Assembly: GCA_944472155.2 (NCBI GenBank)
Contig: OX235275.1
Location: 56,003,228 to 56,067,227 of the forward strand
DNA length: 64,000 nt
Reading direction: 5' to 3'
Source of the DNA: Trichobilharzia szidati
Lineage: Eukaryota > Platyhelminthes > Trematoda > Strigeidida > Schistosomatidae
The notes under the pieces were generated by a model, which was given only the letters and a program-made list of their open reading frames with translations, was not told the origin of the DNA and ran no database searches. Shown here piece by piece: positions 42,560 through 52,742 of this stretch (position 1 is its first letter; each line of letters opens with the position of its first letter). The position numbers and the translations under genes were made by a program.

Positions 42560-45500
42560 ATAGTTTTTACTGGTTAGTGAAGATGACAGTGGATTTTGGA
42601 CAGTTACACCGCAAATTGTAAATTTTGCGCCACGTTGACTGTATTTGTGGTAAGCCCTTCTCACTGCACCTATTTTGCTCTCATTCACGCTTTTTAACAA
42701 TTATGAGAGGTCTTTGCATCTGCGCAGGCTTTTTGATTAGTGCCAGGGTGATTGAAAGGAGATTGCAATTACGTCATCACAATATTCCCTTCAATTTTGA
42801 TAGTAGTTACGTCGGCATATATTGCTTTCGTAGACTTGAAATTTTGCATGAATCTGAGTCTGATTCCTCTCTAGCAATGAGTGGGATGGTTAGGTTGAAG
42901 TGAGAGACAAGACTAGTGTTGGTCGCCGCGACTTTCTCACGTTTATGCACACCATTATTCAGAGATTCATATTCGAATTTTCTGATTGAAGATAGAAGTT
43001 ATTTTGTCTATGTTAGTGCCGTATTCGCCCAATAGTCTCGTAAAGGATTCCTCACAGGATCCAGATACTTCTGTTGTTTTGTTCCCAGGGTAAATGATTC
43101 AACAGTGGAGTCAGTCCCCCACCGTAATGCAATGACATATGAATCCTCTTGCTGTGGCCTCTGAAATGTTTTGATTTAGTAATAAGGGAGAAAAAGCAAG
43201 TTGCACACTTAGTAGGCATACATACCTCTCTTGATCACAGCTGCAGTCAGTTCTCCTTTTGATTCGTTCTGTGCTAACGTAGATGCGTGTTCCTTTCAGA
43301 ATATGAATCTAGCCTAAAATTGTATCTCTGTCTTCCCTTTTTTCTCTACTGTGCAAATTATCCAGTTACAGTAAGTTCAGCTGTTCGTCTTATTCTGTGC
43401 AAGTTATAAATAATAACACCGACGCGAGGAGTAATTTATTTATAATGGGTTTAGTAAGACTGAGGTCATGATTGAAGAACATAGCCATCGGGTTTGTTTC
43501 ATATTTCTTTCACTTATTGGAGTGTGTCTAAGAGAGATCACGTTTTTTGGAACCGGCATTCTTGCTTTTGACAGATGTTTTGTGTCGTGCAACACTTCAA
43601 ACTTTTATAGTTACTCGATTTCATATGGTTTTGAATCTTGAAATCTTCACTTAGGTACTCTACTTCTAAGTTAAAGTCAAGAATACGTGGTTTTTGTTTA
43701 AGTTATTCAAAGATTATTTCTAGACGTTATCAATAATACATGAAAGCTGTTTTGCGAAGAGTTCATATAAACTTGTGTGGAAGCCCGACTTTACGGCTGT
43801 TTAATGTAGTCGATAAAAAATGTGCACAGCTTTTGTTCTTCCTCAGGAGGAGTTGTAAGGTTCTGTATTAAAATGCTCTGGAACCATTGCTTGCATAAAG
43901 CAGTTTCCAGTTTCCAAATATTAGATACTTTTACTTGTCAACTCCACTTAACTGGGTGCATCAACATGGGTATAGATTTTTCTTTTTCTAAACGCCTAGC
44001 CCTCTTACCTTTGCTTTAAAAAAATATGTTGTGAAGACATGTGAGAGGTTAGTCACTGTAAGCGGCTTCAATCAGACAATATTAAGTACTATTAGTTCCA
44101 TATTTCCATGTGACAATGTATTCAACTGCTTAGGCTCGCATCGTGTCAGCACTGTTTCCATGGTTTAACGATAGCATAAAGACCTTGACTGCTGTGGGAT
44201 ACCTGAGTCACTTCCTTTGTTTGTGGAAGTGTTTACAGAAATAAGAACAGACTAGAAGAAAACTAGGCGCGGATAATCATTTAGTGTGAGCTACGTTGTG
44301 AAGTCAAGGTGTTTAGAATAAACCCGCAGAAATTCTTGTTAACGTAACTTAGGACCAATGCTTTTATTCTCATAACCTCAATTCGGAAGATTTTCAGCCT
44401 TTTTTCTTTGTGGTCATATTCCTTTTGCCATAATGTTTCTCCTGCATTCTTCACAGTTGTGGGATGCAAATTCCTGAAATAGTAGGTAGTTTAACGTTGA
44501 TCGCCGTTTCTAGTTTTTAGGGCTGGATATAGTAGACCAAATATTTCGCATTGGTCTCATAAGTTTATATTTCTGTGATGACGTAGTTTCTCCTCGAAAG
44601 TGATTACTACCGCTAACTTTAATAACAAGTTCTAACTAAATCATGCTGGACGATAACATTGAAAAAACCCCATATGATAAGCTAGACTAAGAAGTTCAAT
44701 TACATTTTAAGTGGATGAAGTAGTTACTCTCCTTGTTTTATGTAGTAATTTTTAGGTAAATATGGTTTGAAATATTGTATATTGATTGGCATTTATTGAT
44801 GTGATGTGATATGTGGCAACCTAAACCACAGATGAGTCACGTATAGCTCTATCTATCTATCTGTTTACCCAATCTATCTGATGGAGAATTGCATAGATAC
44901 AGACAGAATTAATTTGAAGACAAGATTTGTTAACATGTCTAATAAACTAATCCATGTCAGCGTGCGAATCAGAGGTCAAGAAAAATCAGTATTTTTGTAA
45001 ATATACTACACGAGAAATGGGGAAAGAATTTTCTTGAAACGAGTGTATAGACTGAATATCTTAACATTTTATTGAATGGTTGATGCTTTAAGAAGTTACA
45101 CATTAGCACTTACACTCATTAAACGGTAGAATCATGTTAAAAAGATTCACTGCAAGTGCATTATTTCATATTATATAACAGAAATATTTTTGTTTACTAC
45201 GAACCATTTTCAAAATATCAGAATGTTTTCCGTTTTTGGAAGATGAGAGCAGTGTTATCTTGAGAAAGGTGTGTATATGGCAGATGCACATGTGATCCAT
45301 TCTTTAAACCCCCATGTCTCTCCTCATATCTAATTGCCGAAGAGTATAATATCATAATTCCTCATTCACCACATGTGGCTTATAGCCTAGTGCATGAAAA
45401 GCTACAGATGATGATGTTGATTTAGGAATGAGATGAAACTCCATGAGAAGTACAATATGATGTATTGACTTAAGATGACTTTTTATAAACTTTTACATCA

Positions 45501-45730
45501 AGTGCTCTATACTTGCATTCCACCTCTTTTTATTGTTTTTTTTTTTAATGAAAACTGCTTTACCGATGAAATCAGGTTTAAAAGGTTACTTGCTTTAGAT
45601 TTTTTGCAGAGATTTAATTAGGTGCCGAACCCTTATATTTGCATGTTTTCCATATGACTGTACAAATAATTTAATAAATAATTACAGTCTGTGGATACTT
45701 TAAAATAATAGAGATTTGTCTGACTAACTG
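42560..45730. other. Long unassigned stretch
   Basis: AT-rich, no recognisable host exon. A minus peptide near 43900-43800 (TTPPEEEQKLCTFFIDYIKQ) could be from a Penelope-type N-terminal region. (ATCT)n at 44848-44864. Confidence 0.4.
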
Positions 45731-45734
45731 AGTG

Positions 45735-46205
45735 ACTGGTTTCAACATAGAACTTTGCACCGATGTGCAGCAGTTCGAGTCGCCACACTTTACTCAGCAC
45801 ACAAAGCTAGAGAAGAAGAAGAAAGTAAAATGAAACGCAAAATAGTGACAGTAAACAGAGATATGAGACAAAAAGAATAGTAATAGCGAAGAACATTATA
45901 GTTTTATTGGAAATTATAAGTCACAAGGAGTGGATGTATCTGCACCAGCCATTGAAAACGACGATTTTGAGTCATATCACCGATTGTCTCCAGCCATTAG
46001 TGTTTACCGTCCCGAAGACCCCAACCAGGAAGTCTACAGATTCCTACATGGCTTAAACCAACTGTTGTGGATTTGGTCGACTGATACCTCCATATTTTGG
46101 TTTGACCACCACCGGCTCTTTTCCAACCTGACCCTATGTCAGCAAACATTGCCCATCAGTCGAGGAAGGCGATGGCTAGACAGGCATGCGTAACACATGT
46201 CCTAA
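45735..46205 (-). mobile_element. RTE-like LINE 2, 3' end
   Basis: From the 3' UTR (CATAGAACTTTGCACCGATG) through GGAAGTCTACAGATTCCTAC to CGAGGAAGGCGATGGC in reverse orientation. It joins directly to the palindrome-related segment at 46205. Confidence 0.75.
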
Positions 46206-46489
46206 CCATCTCAAGTGGACGATTTTAATGTGGTTGTATTTCCTGAGATAATTGGTTTTAGTTACAAAGCTTTCATTACTCCATTCTGGACGACATTTTC
46301 GTCTCTAACTTTTTAGAATGAATAAGTGAACTTGTTTTTTAATTCTCCCTAAATAATATAGTTGTGTCTTCTGGTAACTTCTGTTAGTTCGCGTTGGTGT
46401 TCCTCATTTTTATTGACTAAAACTATTTCGGAATAGATATCGTACACAAGCCAAGACAATCACTCCGTTCAATACTATGCAGTCTAAAA

Positions 46490-46855
46490 GACCCAACAGT
46501 AAGTGAAAACAAGATCAATATCATGTACAAAATAAATTGTACAAATCCAAGAACTGAAGCTAGGCTGGCTGTCTGTCAAAAGGCACGACATACATATTTT
46601 TTCATATTAGTAAATGTAGACATTTATGAACATCAATTTGACTGGGAGGATGTAGAAATGTTTACAGTGTGAAGACTAAAAATACCAGGGAATTCACCTC
46701 ACACTTAAGTCACCGCTGACAATTTTGTCTAGAAAGGCAATCTAAGATTCAAAATTCACACACCTTGGTAAAAGAATACAACCATACGAAGAAAGTGGCA
46801 GAAATTTTACCCCTTATCTATAGTAAATCATCTTGTTAGATCTAAAGGAATTCCC
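46490..46855 (+). mobile_element. Penelope-like C-terminal remnant
   Basis: NKINIMYKINCTN, then ARLAVCQKARHT and VDIYEHQFDWEDVEMF on the plus strand resemble the endonuclease start and the region after it in 32240-32920. Strongly decayed. Confidence 0.5.
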
Positions 46856-46869
46856 AGTAGTTGTCTGTT

Positions 46870-47430
46870 AAGTGGTACAATATGGTGTGTAATATCGAAG
46901 TTAGGCGTAGAGCATCAGGTAAGGATGGTGAGTCAATTGATGAGGTTGTGGAAGTGAATCTTTTGAGATGATTAGGATGCATGTTATTCATGCCTTCCTC
47001 GATGGGTAGTCTCGGCCGACATAGGATTAAGTTGGAAAAGTTAGTGGGGAGTGTTCAAATTAAAACATGGCTCCAATCCATGAAGTTTTTGACGGCCTTG
47101 TTTGGGTCACGTAGGGAGGTGTAGATCATGTGGTGGTAGGAGTCCTCAGGACGCTAAGAATGAATGTCTGGAGACTCTTGGTAATATAGCTGAAAATCGT
47201 CCTCAATGGGCCAGATGCATGCACACCTTATAATAACGAGATCCTTTATATTCTCCTGCTTTTTCATATTACTATTCTTTCTCGAACACATTCCTGCTGG
47301 TTGTGGTTCTTTAGAATCTCATTTTTAGTCTCTCTTTCCTACTTTTGCGTGCTACATGGAGTGAGTATGGCAAGTTAAATTGCTGTACTTCTGTGTAAAG
47401 TTTTATGTTGAAACTCAGTCGGTACTGTCT
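46870..47430 (+). mobile_element. RTE-like LINE 2, divergent copy
   Basis: KWYNMVCNIEVRRRASGKDG ESIDEVVEV in frame, then the GWKS..GVFKLKHGSNP region and 3' UTR ending GTAAAGTTTTATGTTGAAAC. More diverged than 48390-48985. Confidence 0.65.
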
Positions 47431-47520
47431 TTCTGATTGTTGAATTCATCTCATTCGCCTGATATTTAGTAGAAGAAGAGTGCCAGTATGAGTTCGGAAT
47501 TCTTCATACCCCTTAGGTGT

Positions 47521-47556
<36 letters not shown>
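47521..47556. repeat. (TA)n microsatellite
   Basis: Uninterrupted TA run at the 3' edge of a Penelope-like fragment. Confidence 0.9.
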
Positions 47557-47558
<2 letters not shown>

Positions 47559-48250
47559 AAAGGCGGGTTCAAGTTTCATTGAAATGCGATAGATAGCTTT
47601 GAACGCACTTCTTCTTTCCACTTGGTGACCGTTATCAGCAATCAAATGAGTCAAAATAAAACTTCTTATATATTTTATTTGGCTTTTTTCTAATCATGAA
47701 AGAAAATGCTCATTAATACGTTTGTCCAGCTGTCTAGTTTTTCGTCCTATATAACTTTCTCCGCAACTAAATTTTTAGAAGCACATAGAAGTGGCACAGC
47801 TAGGTAGCATTTCGTTCGCTTGAGTAATCATAACTGGTCGGTTGGAAAATGACAAACAAAGGGTGGGAGCAATACAAGTCTGTTTTATTGCTCTCGATTA
47901 TGTTAGATGTAGGATTTCACTAGCCACATCCCCATTAAATTGCAATTTTAGGAACAGTTGTTTCTTTTTAACTGTTGTCAGTTTCTCTTTATTTTACCTG
48001 GTGTTCATGTGTCTCCTAACGAATCTACTAGGATAACCCATTTGGACCAGCGTATTTTGGATATATCCTAGCTCATTTTCTAGACAGTCATCTGTACACA
48101 GATATTTCTTGCTCTATTCGTGAGGTATCTGATCAAATTGATTTTGTATTGAATGGGTACAAAACTGAAGAATTGTGTATATTGTCCTACAGATGTGGGT
48201 TTTCTACAGACATTTTTCTTGAATGAATCATCCTCTCTTCTGCTCAATTA
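47557..48250 (-). mobile_element. Penelope-like element, RT end to endonuclease
   Basis: The reverse strand reads VCRKPTSVGQYTQFFSFVPI, QYKINLITYLTNRARNICVQ, then GESYIG-like remnants and KSQIKYIRSFILTHLIADNG, FKAIYRISMKLEPAF. The end matches 14803-14510. Confidence 0.75.
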
Positions 48251-48389
48251 GTCTACCATAAAAACCCTCCACTCTCCCTTACTTTCCATGTCCTTCCTAC
48301 TTTTATCATATTTAGTTAAATTCTAGCTAGCTGTTCACTTCACCTTTAGTATTATGTAACTTTTAAGATTTGATCTAATCATCTATTTA

Positions 48390-48985
48390 TGGAATCGTCT
48401 TCGATCATAGGTGTCTGCGTTCTATTTCCCGCTTGAAGTGGTATAATAAGGTGAGTAATATTGAGGTGAGGCGTCGAGTGCTAGGTAAGGCGGGGAAATC
48501 AATCGACGAAGCTGTGAAATTACATCGACTGAGATGGTTAGGGCATGTGTTACGTATGTCTAGTCATCGCCTTCCTCGACGGTCAATGTTAGCTAACATA
48601 GAGTCAGGTTGGAAAAGAGCTAGCGGCGGTCAAACCAAAACATGGCACCAGTCAATGAAATCCACAACAGTTAGTTTAAGCCACATAGGGAGGTGTAGAC
48701 TTGCTGGCTGGTTGGGTTCCTCGGGACGGTAAAAACCAATGGTTGGAAACAATTGGTGACATGGCTCAAAATCGTTCTCAGTGGCTGGTGCAGATGCATC
48801 CACTCCTTGTGACTTATGATTTCCAATGAAACTGTTTTGTTCTCCGTTATTACTGTTCCTCTGTTTACTGTCTCTAATATGCATTTCTCCTACTTTCTTC
48901 TCTTGCTTTGTGTGCAACATGGAGTGTGGCGAATTAAACTGCCGTACATATGTGCAAAGTTCTATATCGAAAACAGACAGTCTCA
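48390..48985 (+). mobile_element. RTE-like LINE 2, best preserved coding tail
   Basis: Open frame 48433-48732: [79 protein letters not shown]. This is the C-terminal domain of the LINE endonuclease/RT. The 3' UTR follows, to GCAAAGTTCTATATCGAAAA. It ends about 130 nt before the TVP23 ATG. Confidence 0.85.
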
Positions 48986-49044
48986 GTAGTTGGCTTTATT
49001 GCTCAAATAGTTTTGTAGTAATATCTTTTATAATCTATCACTTC

Positions 49045-49115
49045 TCATTGATTTTTTTTTCTCTCTCCTACACAGATAATATTATCAATAACTTTGTGTG
49101 TTATTTTACAGAATA
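49045..49115 (+). promoter_or_regulatory. Tandem 3' splice acceptors upstream of TVP23 ATG
   Basis: A strong polypyrimidine tract (49050-49070) ends in CCTACACAG (AG at 49074-49075). A second acceptor, TTATTTTACAG (AG at 49110-49111), lies 4 nt before the ATG. Either could receive a 5' UTR exon or a trans-spliced leader, which flatworms use. I cannot identify the donor exon. Confidence 0.6.
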
Positions 49116-49853
49116 ATGGATTCAAGAGATGAAGTTGTATTAGCCCTAACAGATGATATGTATACTGGATCATCTTCATCCGGTGGACCTCATAGCCAGT
49201 CAACAAAACGTTTAGCATTAATCGGTCATTTCTTATTTCGTTCCCTGGCACTGATTATCTACATCCTATGTGCATGGTTTACCGCTTCATTCATTGTACC
49301 ATTCATCTTCATATTGGTTTGTTTATCGTTAGATTTTTGGGTAGTGAAAAACATCTCTGGACGTATCCTCGTTGGTCTACGTTGGTCAAGTTATACAGAT
49401 GAACAGGGGACACTACACTGGCGTTATGATTCACGTAAACCATCTCCGATAGACACTGTGGACATGTCAACACTGAGTCGTCGTGAATTGGCTGCTCGTG
49501 TTGCTAGGCAACAGTTGGCTCGTTTATTTTGGATTGGTTTATTTACAAGTCCTACACTATGGTTTATGTTTCTACTAGCAGCTGTATTTTCATTACATCT
49601 ACGTTGGGGTTTAGTATGTTGTATTGCTCTGTGCATGAACTTGGCTAATGTTTATGGTTATCTACGTTGTTGGATTGGCGGTGGTAATATCAATGAAAAT
49701 GCTTCAAATATGCTTTCAGTTATCAAGACTTCCGTGAAGAATAAAGTATTCAGTAATTTATGGCCCACTGCTATGATGGCGGGTAAAACAGATTTGAATG
49801 CGTCTGGTGGTGGCAACACCGGTGCTAGTAGCGGATTGCCTTTGATCGCCTGA
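49116..49853 (+). CDS. TVP23: TVP23 / FAM18 family Golgi membrane protein
   Basis: Single uninterrupted frame of 245 codons. Start ATG at 49116: the upstream in-frame GTG lies before a 3' splice site, so it is unlikely to be in the mature message. The family signature DFWVVKNISGRILVGLRW is at 73-90 (human FAM18B has DFWAVKNVTGRLMVGLRW), followed by an HWRYDSRKP block. There are four hydrophobic segments, about 36-55, 57-76, 138-159 and 163-182, ending NLANVYGYLRC as in the family (NLYGYIRC). The loop 108-136 is long and charged, and the tail (185-245) is extended and Gly/Ser/Asn-rich compared with the roughly 205-residue human proteins. Family role: conserved late-Golgi/TGN membrane proteins linked to vesicle traffic; molecular activity unknown. 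Codon use is AT-rich and clean, with no frameshift. Confidence 0.95.
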   Translation: MDSRDEVVLALTDDMYTGSSSSGGPHSQSTKRLALIGHFLFRSLALIIYILCAWFTASFIVPFIFILVCLSLDFWVVKNISGRILVGLRWSSYTDEQGTLHWRYDSRKPSPIDTVDMSTLSRRELAARVARQQLARLFWIGLFTSPTLWFMFLLAAVFSLHLRWGLVCCIALCMNLANVYGYLRCWIGGGNINENASNMLSVIKTSVKNKVFSNLWPTAMMAGKTDLNASGGGNTGASSGLPLIA

Positions 49854-50465
49854 AGAATGTGTAAACCTCTTCACAATTACGGTTTCTTCTATACATATTG
49901 TAAAGTAAAATTGACTAGTGTTGTTGTAATATTCGGTATTTTGAATCAGCTGTGATATCTACGTATATATATGTACCATATATATGTGCACACATACACA
50001 TCACTTCACAATCGTCCCTTCTTCTTCTTGTTCCCCTTTTTGAAAAGATACGCCACTGACTGACTGACTGATATTGATTGATTGTTTTCAAGGATAATTC
50101 ATCGCGATAAGACGCTTAATTGTGTCATCCATCATATGTAGCCGAATCAGTGTCAGATCACTCACTGACGCCTGCCTTATTTTTCAAGTTGGGGGGGGGT
50201 GAGGATTTTTCTACCCCACACACACATAAGAACGAACACGTTGTTTCGCAGTGTAAATTTAATTGTTATCGTTGTTTTTTTATTGCTTTGATTTTAACTT
50301 TATTTTTTTTGTGTCGCCATTATGATAAAGTTCTCTTTTCGGTGCTTCTTTGTTCCCTGTTTCTCTTCTCTCTTTTTTTTTAAAAAAATTGTCAAAAAGG
50401 CTGTTTTAATAAGAAAGGACAAACTCTGATGTGTTGTTGTTGTTTCTTGATTTGTTACGACGGGT
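49854..50465. other. TVP23 3' flank
   Basis: T-rich, with a TATATA/CACA patch (49960-50000), a tandem GACT run at 50056-50069 and a G tract at 50191-50199. I see no canonical AATAAA close to the stop, so the 3' end is undefined. Confidence 0.5.
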
Positions 50466-50469
50466 TCAG

Positions 50470-50830
50470 TGATGAACTGACATCATCAGTTGAAGTGACA
50501 TTAGAAACCAAACCGGGAAGGAGTGTACTGGTGGGTGGGCAGCTGGGTTGTTTCCCCTCTTAGCATGCAACTCTTCAACAGGACTCACTCACCACCGGGT
50601 TTAAACTCTGGGGATCTTCAGGTTACAAGGCGATCTCGTGGACCATGGATTCTAACTCCTGCCAATTCGCGTTGCATAATTTAGCACAACCGCTAGCCTA
50701 TATCATAGAGGCGAGTAACTGTTCTCCTACTTGAATTGGTGGGTGGATCCCACTGGTTACGATTTCTCACTTGAGCTCTAGGTAGATTATTCCTGTATGG
50801 AGTAGTCAGTAAGCTGGTGCGCATCAGTTT
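50470..50830 (-). mobile_element. Hammerhead SINE family A, degenerate
   Basis: Minus copy: tail trace, AGCATGCAACTCTTCAAC, head GGGTTTAAACTCTGGGG and leader to CAGTAAGCTGGTGCGCATC. Core destroyed. Confidence 0.6.
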
Positions 50831-50844
50831 CATTATCAGTTTTG

Positions 50845-51205
50845 ATCGCTAGCTGGCATCAGTTGGTGGAAACTATTGGAAAACCAAGGGGTACTGGATA
50901 TGTACATCTGTTTCGTCCTGGTATGGGACTCTTCATCAGTATGCACCCTCTGGAATTCACGATAGTAACATCTTTACTGTGGACAGTATTTATAAAATGT
51001 ACAGATATTTTCAGAGGAGTTTATTGCATGATATTTTCCCTTCCTACAATACCTGGTGGGTGCGTACTGCTGAAGAGTCCCAAATTAGGCTGACGAAACA
51101 GCTGTCCAGTACTCCCGGGTTTTCCAATGGTTCTCTAACCAATGTCAGCTCATGATGAAATCCTGTAACCAATCAAATCCCTACAAACCAATACTTGAAA
51201 AAAGT
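50845..51205. mobile_element. Head-to-head hammerhead family A pair with filler
   Basis: Minus half 50845-50948 (tail and ribozyme, head deleted), about 100 bp of unrelated AT-rich filler, and plus half 51049-51205 with ribozyme and a tail ending CCAATACTTGAAAA. Confidence 0.75.
51064..51112 (+). ncRNA. Hammerhead ribozyme, near intact
   Basis: Stem I GUACUG (51064-51069) pairs perfectly with CAGUAC (51107-51112). Core CUGAAGA at 51070-51076. GAAA at 51095-51098. Stem III ACA/UGU with loop GC. GUC triplet, predicted cleavage after 51106. Stem II (GUCC/GGCUGAC) carries a 2-nt bulge, the only defect. Confidence 0.7.
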
Positions 51206-51209
51206 AATG

Positions 51210-51895
51210 AATTGACAGTATATCCTTCCTGTGACAAAATGGTCTCTGAGCGCTAAAGCACAAACCATTCCATTATGACACATATATCTGCTTTGTCATT
51301 CTCCTTTAAGAAATCCACCCACGATATCTGGTTGAGAGCCAATTGTAAGAGACGTTTAGAAGTACATTTTGAGAACCAAAGACATAATTAAAGAACAATT
51401 ATCTCATGTATTGGAACACGTTGCCATCCCACAATCACATACCATTCCTCAAGTTTAGTACGGATTGGCAAATCAGAAGCTTGTAAACATTTTAAATACA
51501 CACAAGAGTGGGTAATAATACCATTAGAGGTCATATCTTAATGGATCAAAACAAACCGAACGAGAGAGAAATTATATGCAATAGAGAGAGAAAGAGAGTC
51601 GGAAGTTTTTGGTAGCCCAAGTTTTTTGCAGGCCGCCATTTGACTTAAAAAAATTAGACCAAGTGATTTATTGATCGCGATCGTATTTAAACTTAAAGCG
51701 ACAAATTGAATTGGTTATATACTTAATAAAATAGTCCATAGGTGGGATGTACAAATCCTAGAAGGGGGTGTATATAGTTGAATGAATAAGATTCTGTAGG
51801 CAATTAAAACATTACGCAACGCGGTGATAATTATGATGAGATAAACATTGAGAAGTAATGTTATATTGAATTAAGTAAATAAAGGGTGGCTTTTT
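51210..51895. other. Unassigned sequence
   Basis: No recognisable gene. A short GA-rich patch (GAGAGAGAAAGAGAG) lies at 51582-51597. Confidence 0.45.
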
Positions 51896-51899
51896 GATC

Positions 51900-52230
51900 G
51901 GACACTAGTCAGTAACTAGTGTAATATGTCTAGTCCTATCTTCGGTGCAGACTGAATTCTATCATTCAGGCTTGCAATGTGGCCACCATGACACTAGGTG
52001 GCTCACCATCACGGTGCACCGTGAATTGTTAGTATTAGATGGTTGGAGGCAATCGGGAAGAAGTCTTAGAGCTAGGTTTCGTGCTGACTGGTACTCATCA
52101 GCAAGGCTGGTTCGAATATCAGAAGGGACATGAGTTCCATCAAGACTGCAGATATGCCTTGCTGACGAGTGCCGACTAGCACGAAACCTAGATCAGGTGT
52201 TGCTTCTTGCTGATTGCCTCCAACCATCCA
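51900..52230. mobile_element. Head-to-head hammerhead family B pair
   Basis: Leader (ACTAGTCAGTAACTAGTG ...) to 52035. Minus ribozyme about 52045-52105: CUGAUGA, GAAA, stem III with one mismatch, stem I partly paired. Plus ribozyme about 52155-52205: CUGACGA, perfect GUGC/GCAC stem II, GAAA, stem III with one mismatch, stem I decayed. The heads between them are almost deleted. Confidence 0.75.
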
Positions 52231-52234
52231 CTAG

Positions 52235-52740
52235 CAACAAATAAAGGGTGACGAGTAAGATGATACCGTAAATTGTTCTGTAAGGAAGAAAAGATCGATG
52301 AGACTCGACGTTCTGTGTAGGTACATAAATTTGGTATACCTTATCTTTAAGTCTTCATTTGCACATCATTTGAAAATTGTGCGAATATCACCACATTTGA
52401 TAGCTTGTTTGACTCTGTACAGTGTTTCTAACGTTCTTCTCACAGTTCTGTTCTTCGATTCCTTTTTCCAGTGCCCCAAAACATATTGTTACTTTTCTGA
52501 ATTCGTTTAGTAATATACTACTTATATCTGATTATAAGTAGCATTCATCACAGTTTAAAGTGAAAATAATCATAACATCACTCGAAATAATAAGGGATGG
52601 ATTTAACAGATTGAATAAACAAAACCGATTGGAAGTAAGTAGAGTCAAAGTAAGAATGGGGATTATAATAGTCCTAGCAGAGATTCCATTGTGGATAAAA
52701 TTTTATTTCCATAAAATTACACAATGTTGTTATAGAGCAA
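52235..52740. other. Unassigned sequence
   Basis: No recognisable gene; frames at 52298-52510 and 52560-52853 have no family signature. Confidence 0.45.
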
Positions 52741-52742
52741 TA

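Noticed and set aside
49424..49636. Minus-strand 70-codon frame
   Set aside because: Antisense shadow of the TVP23 coding region.
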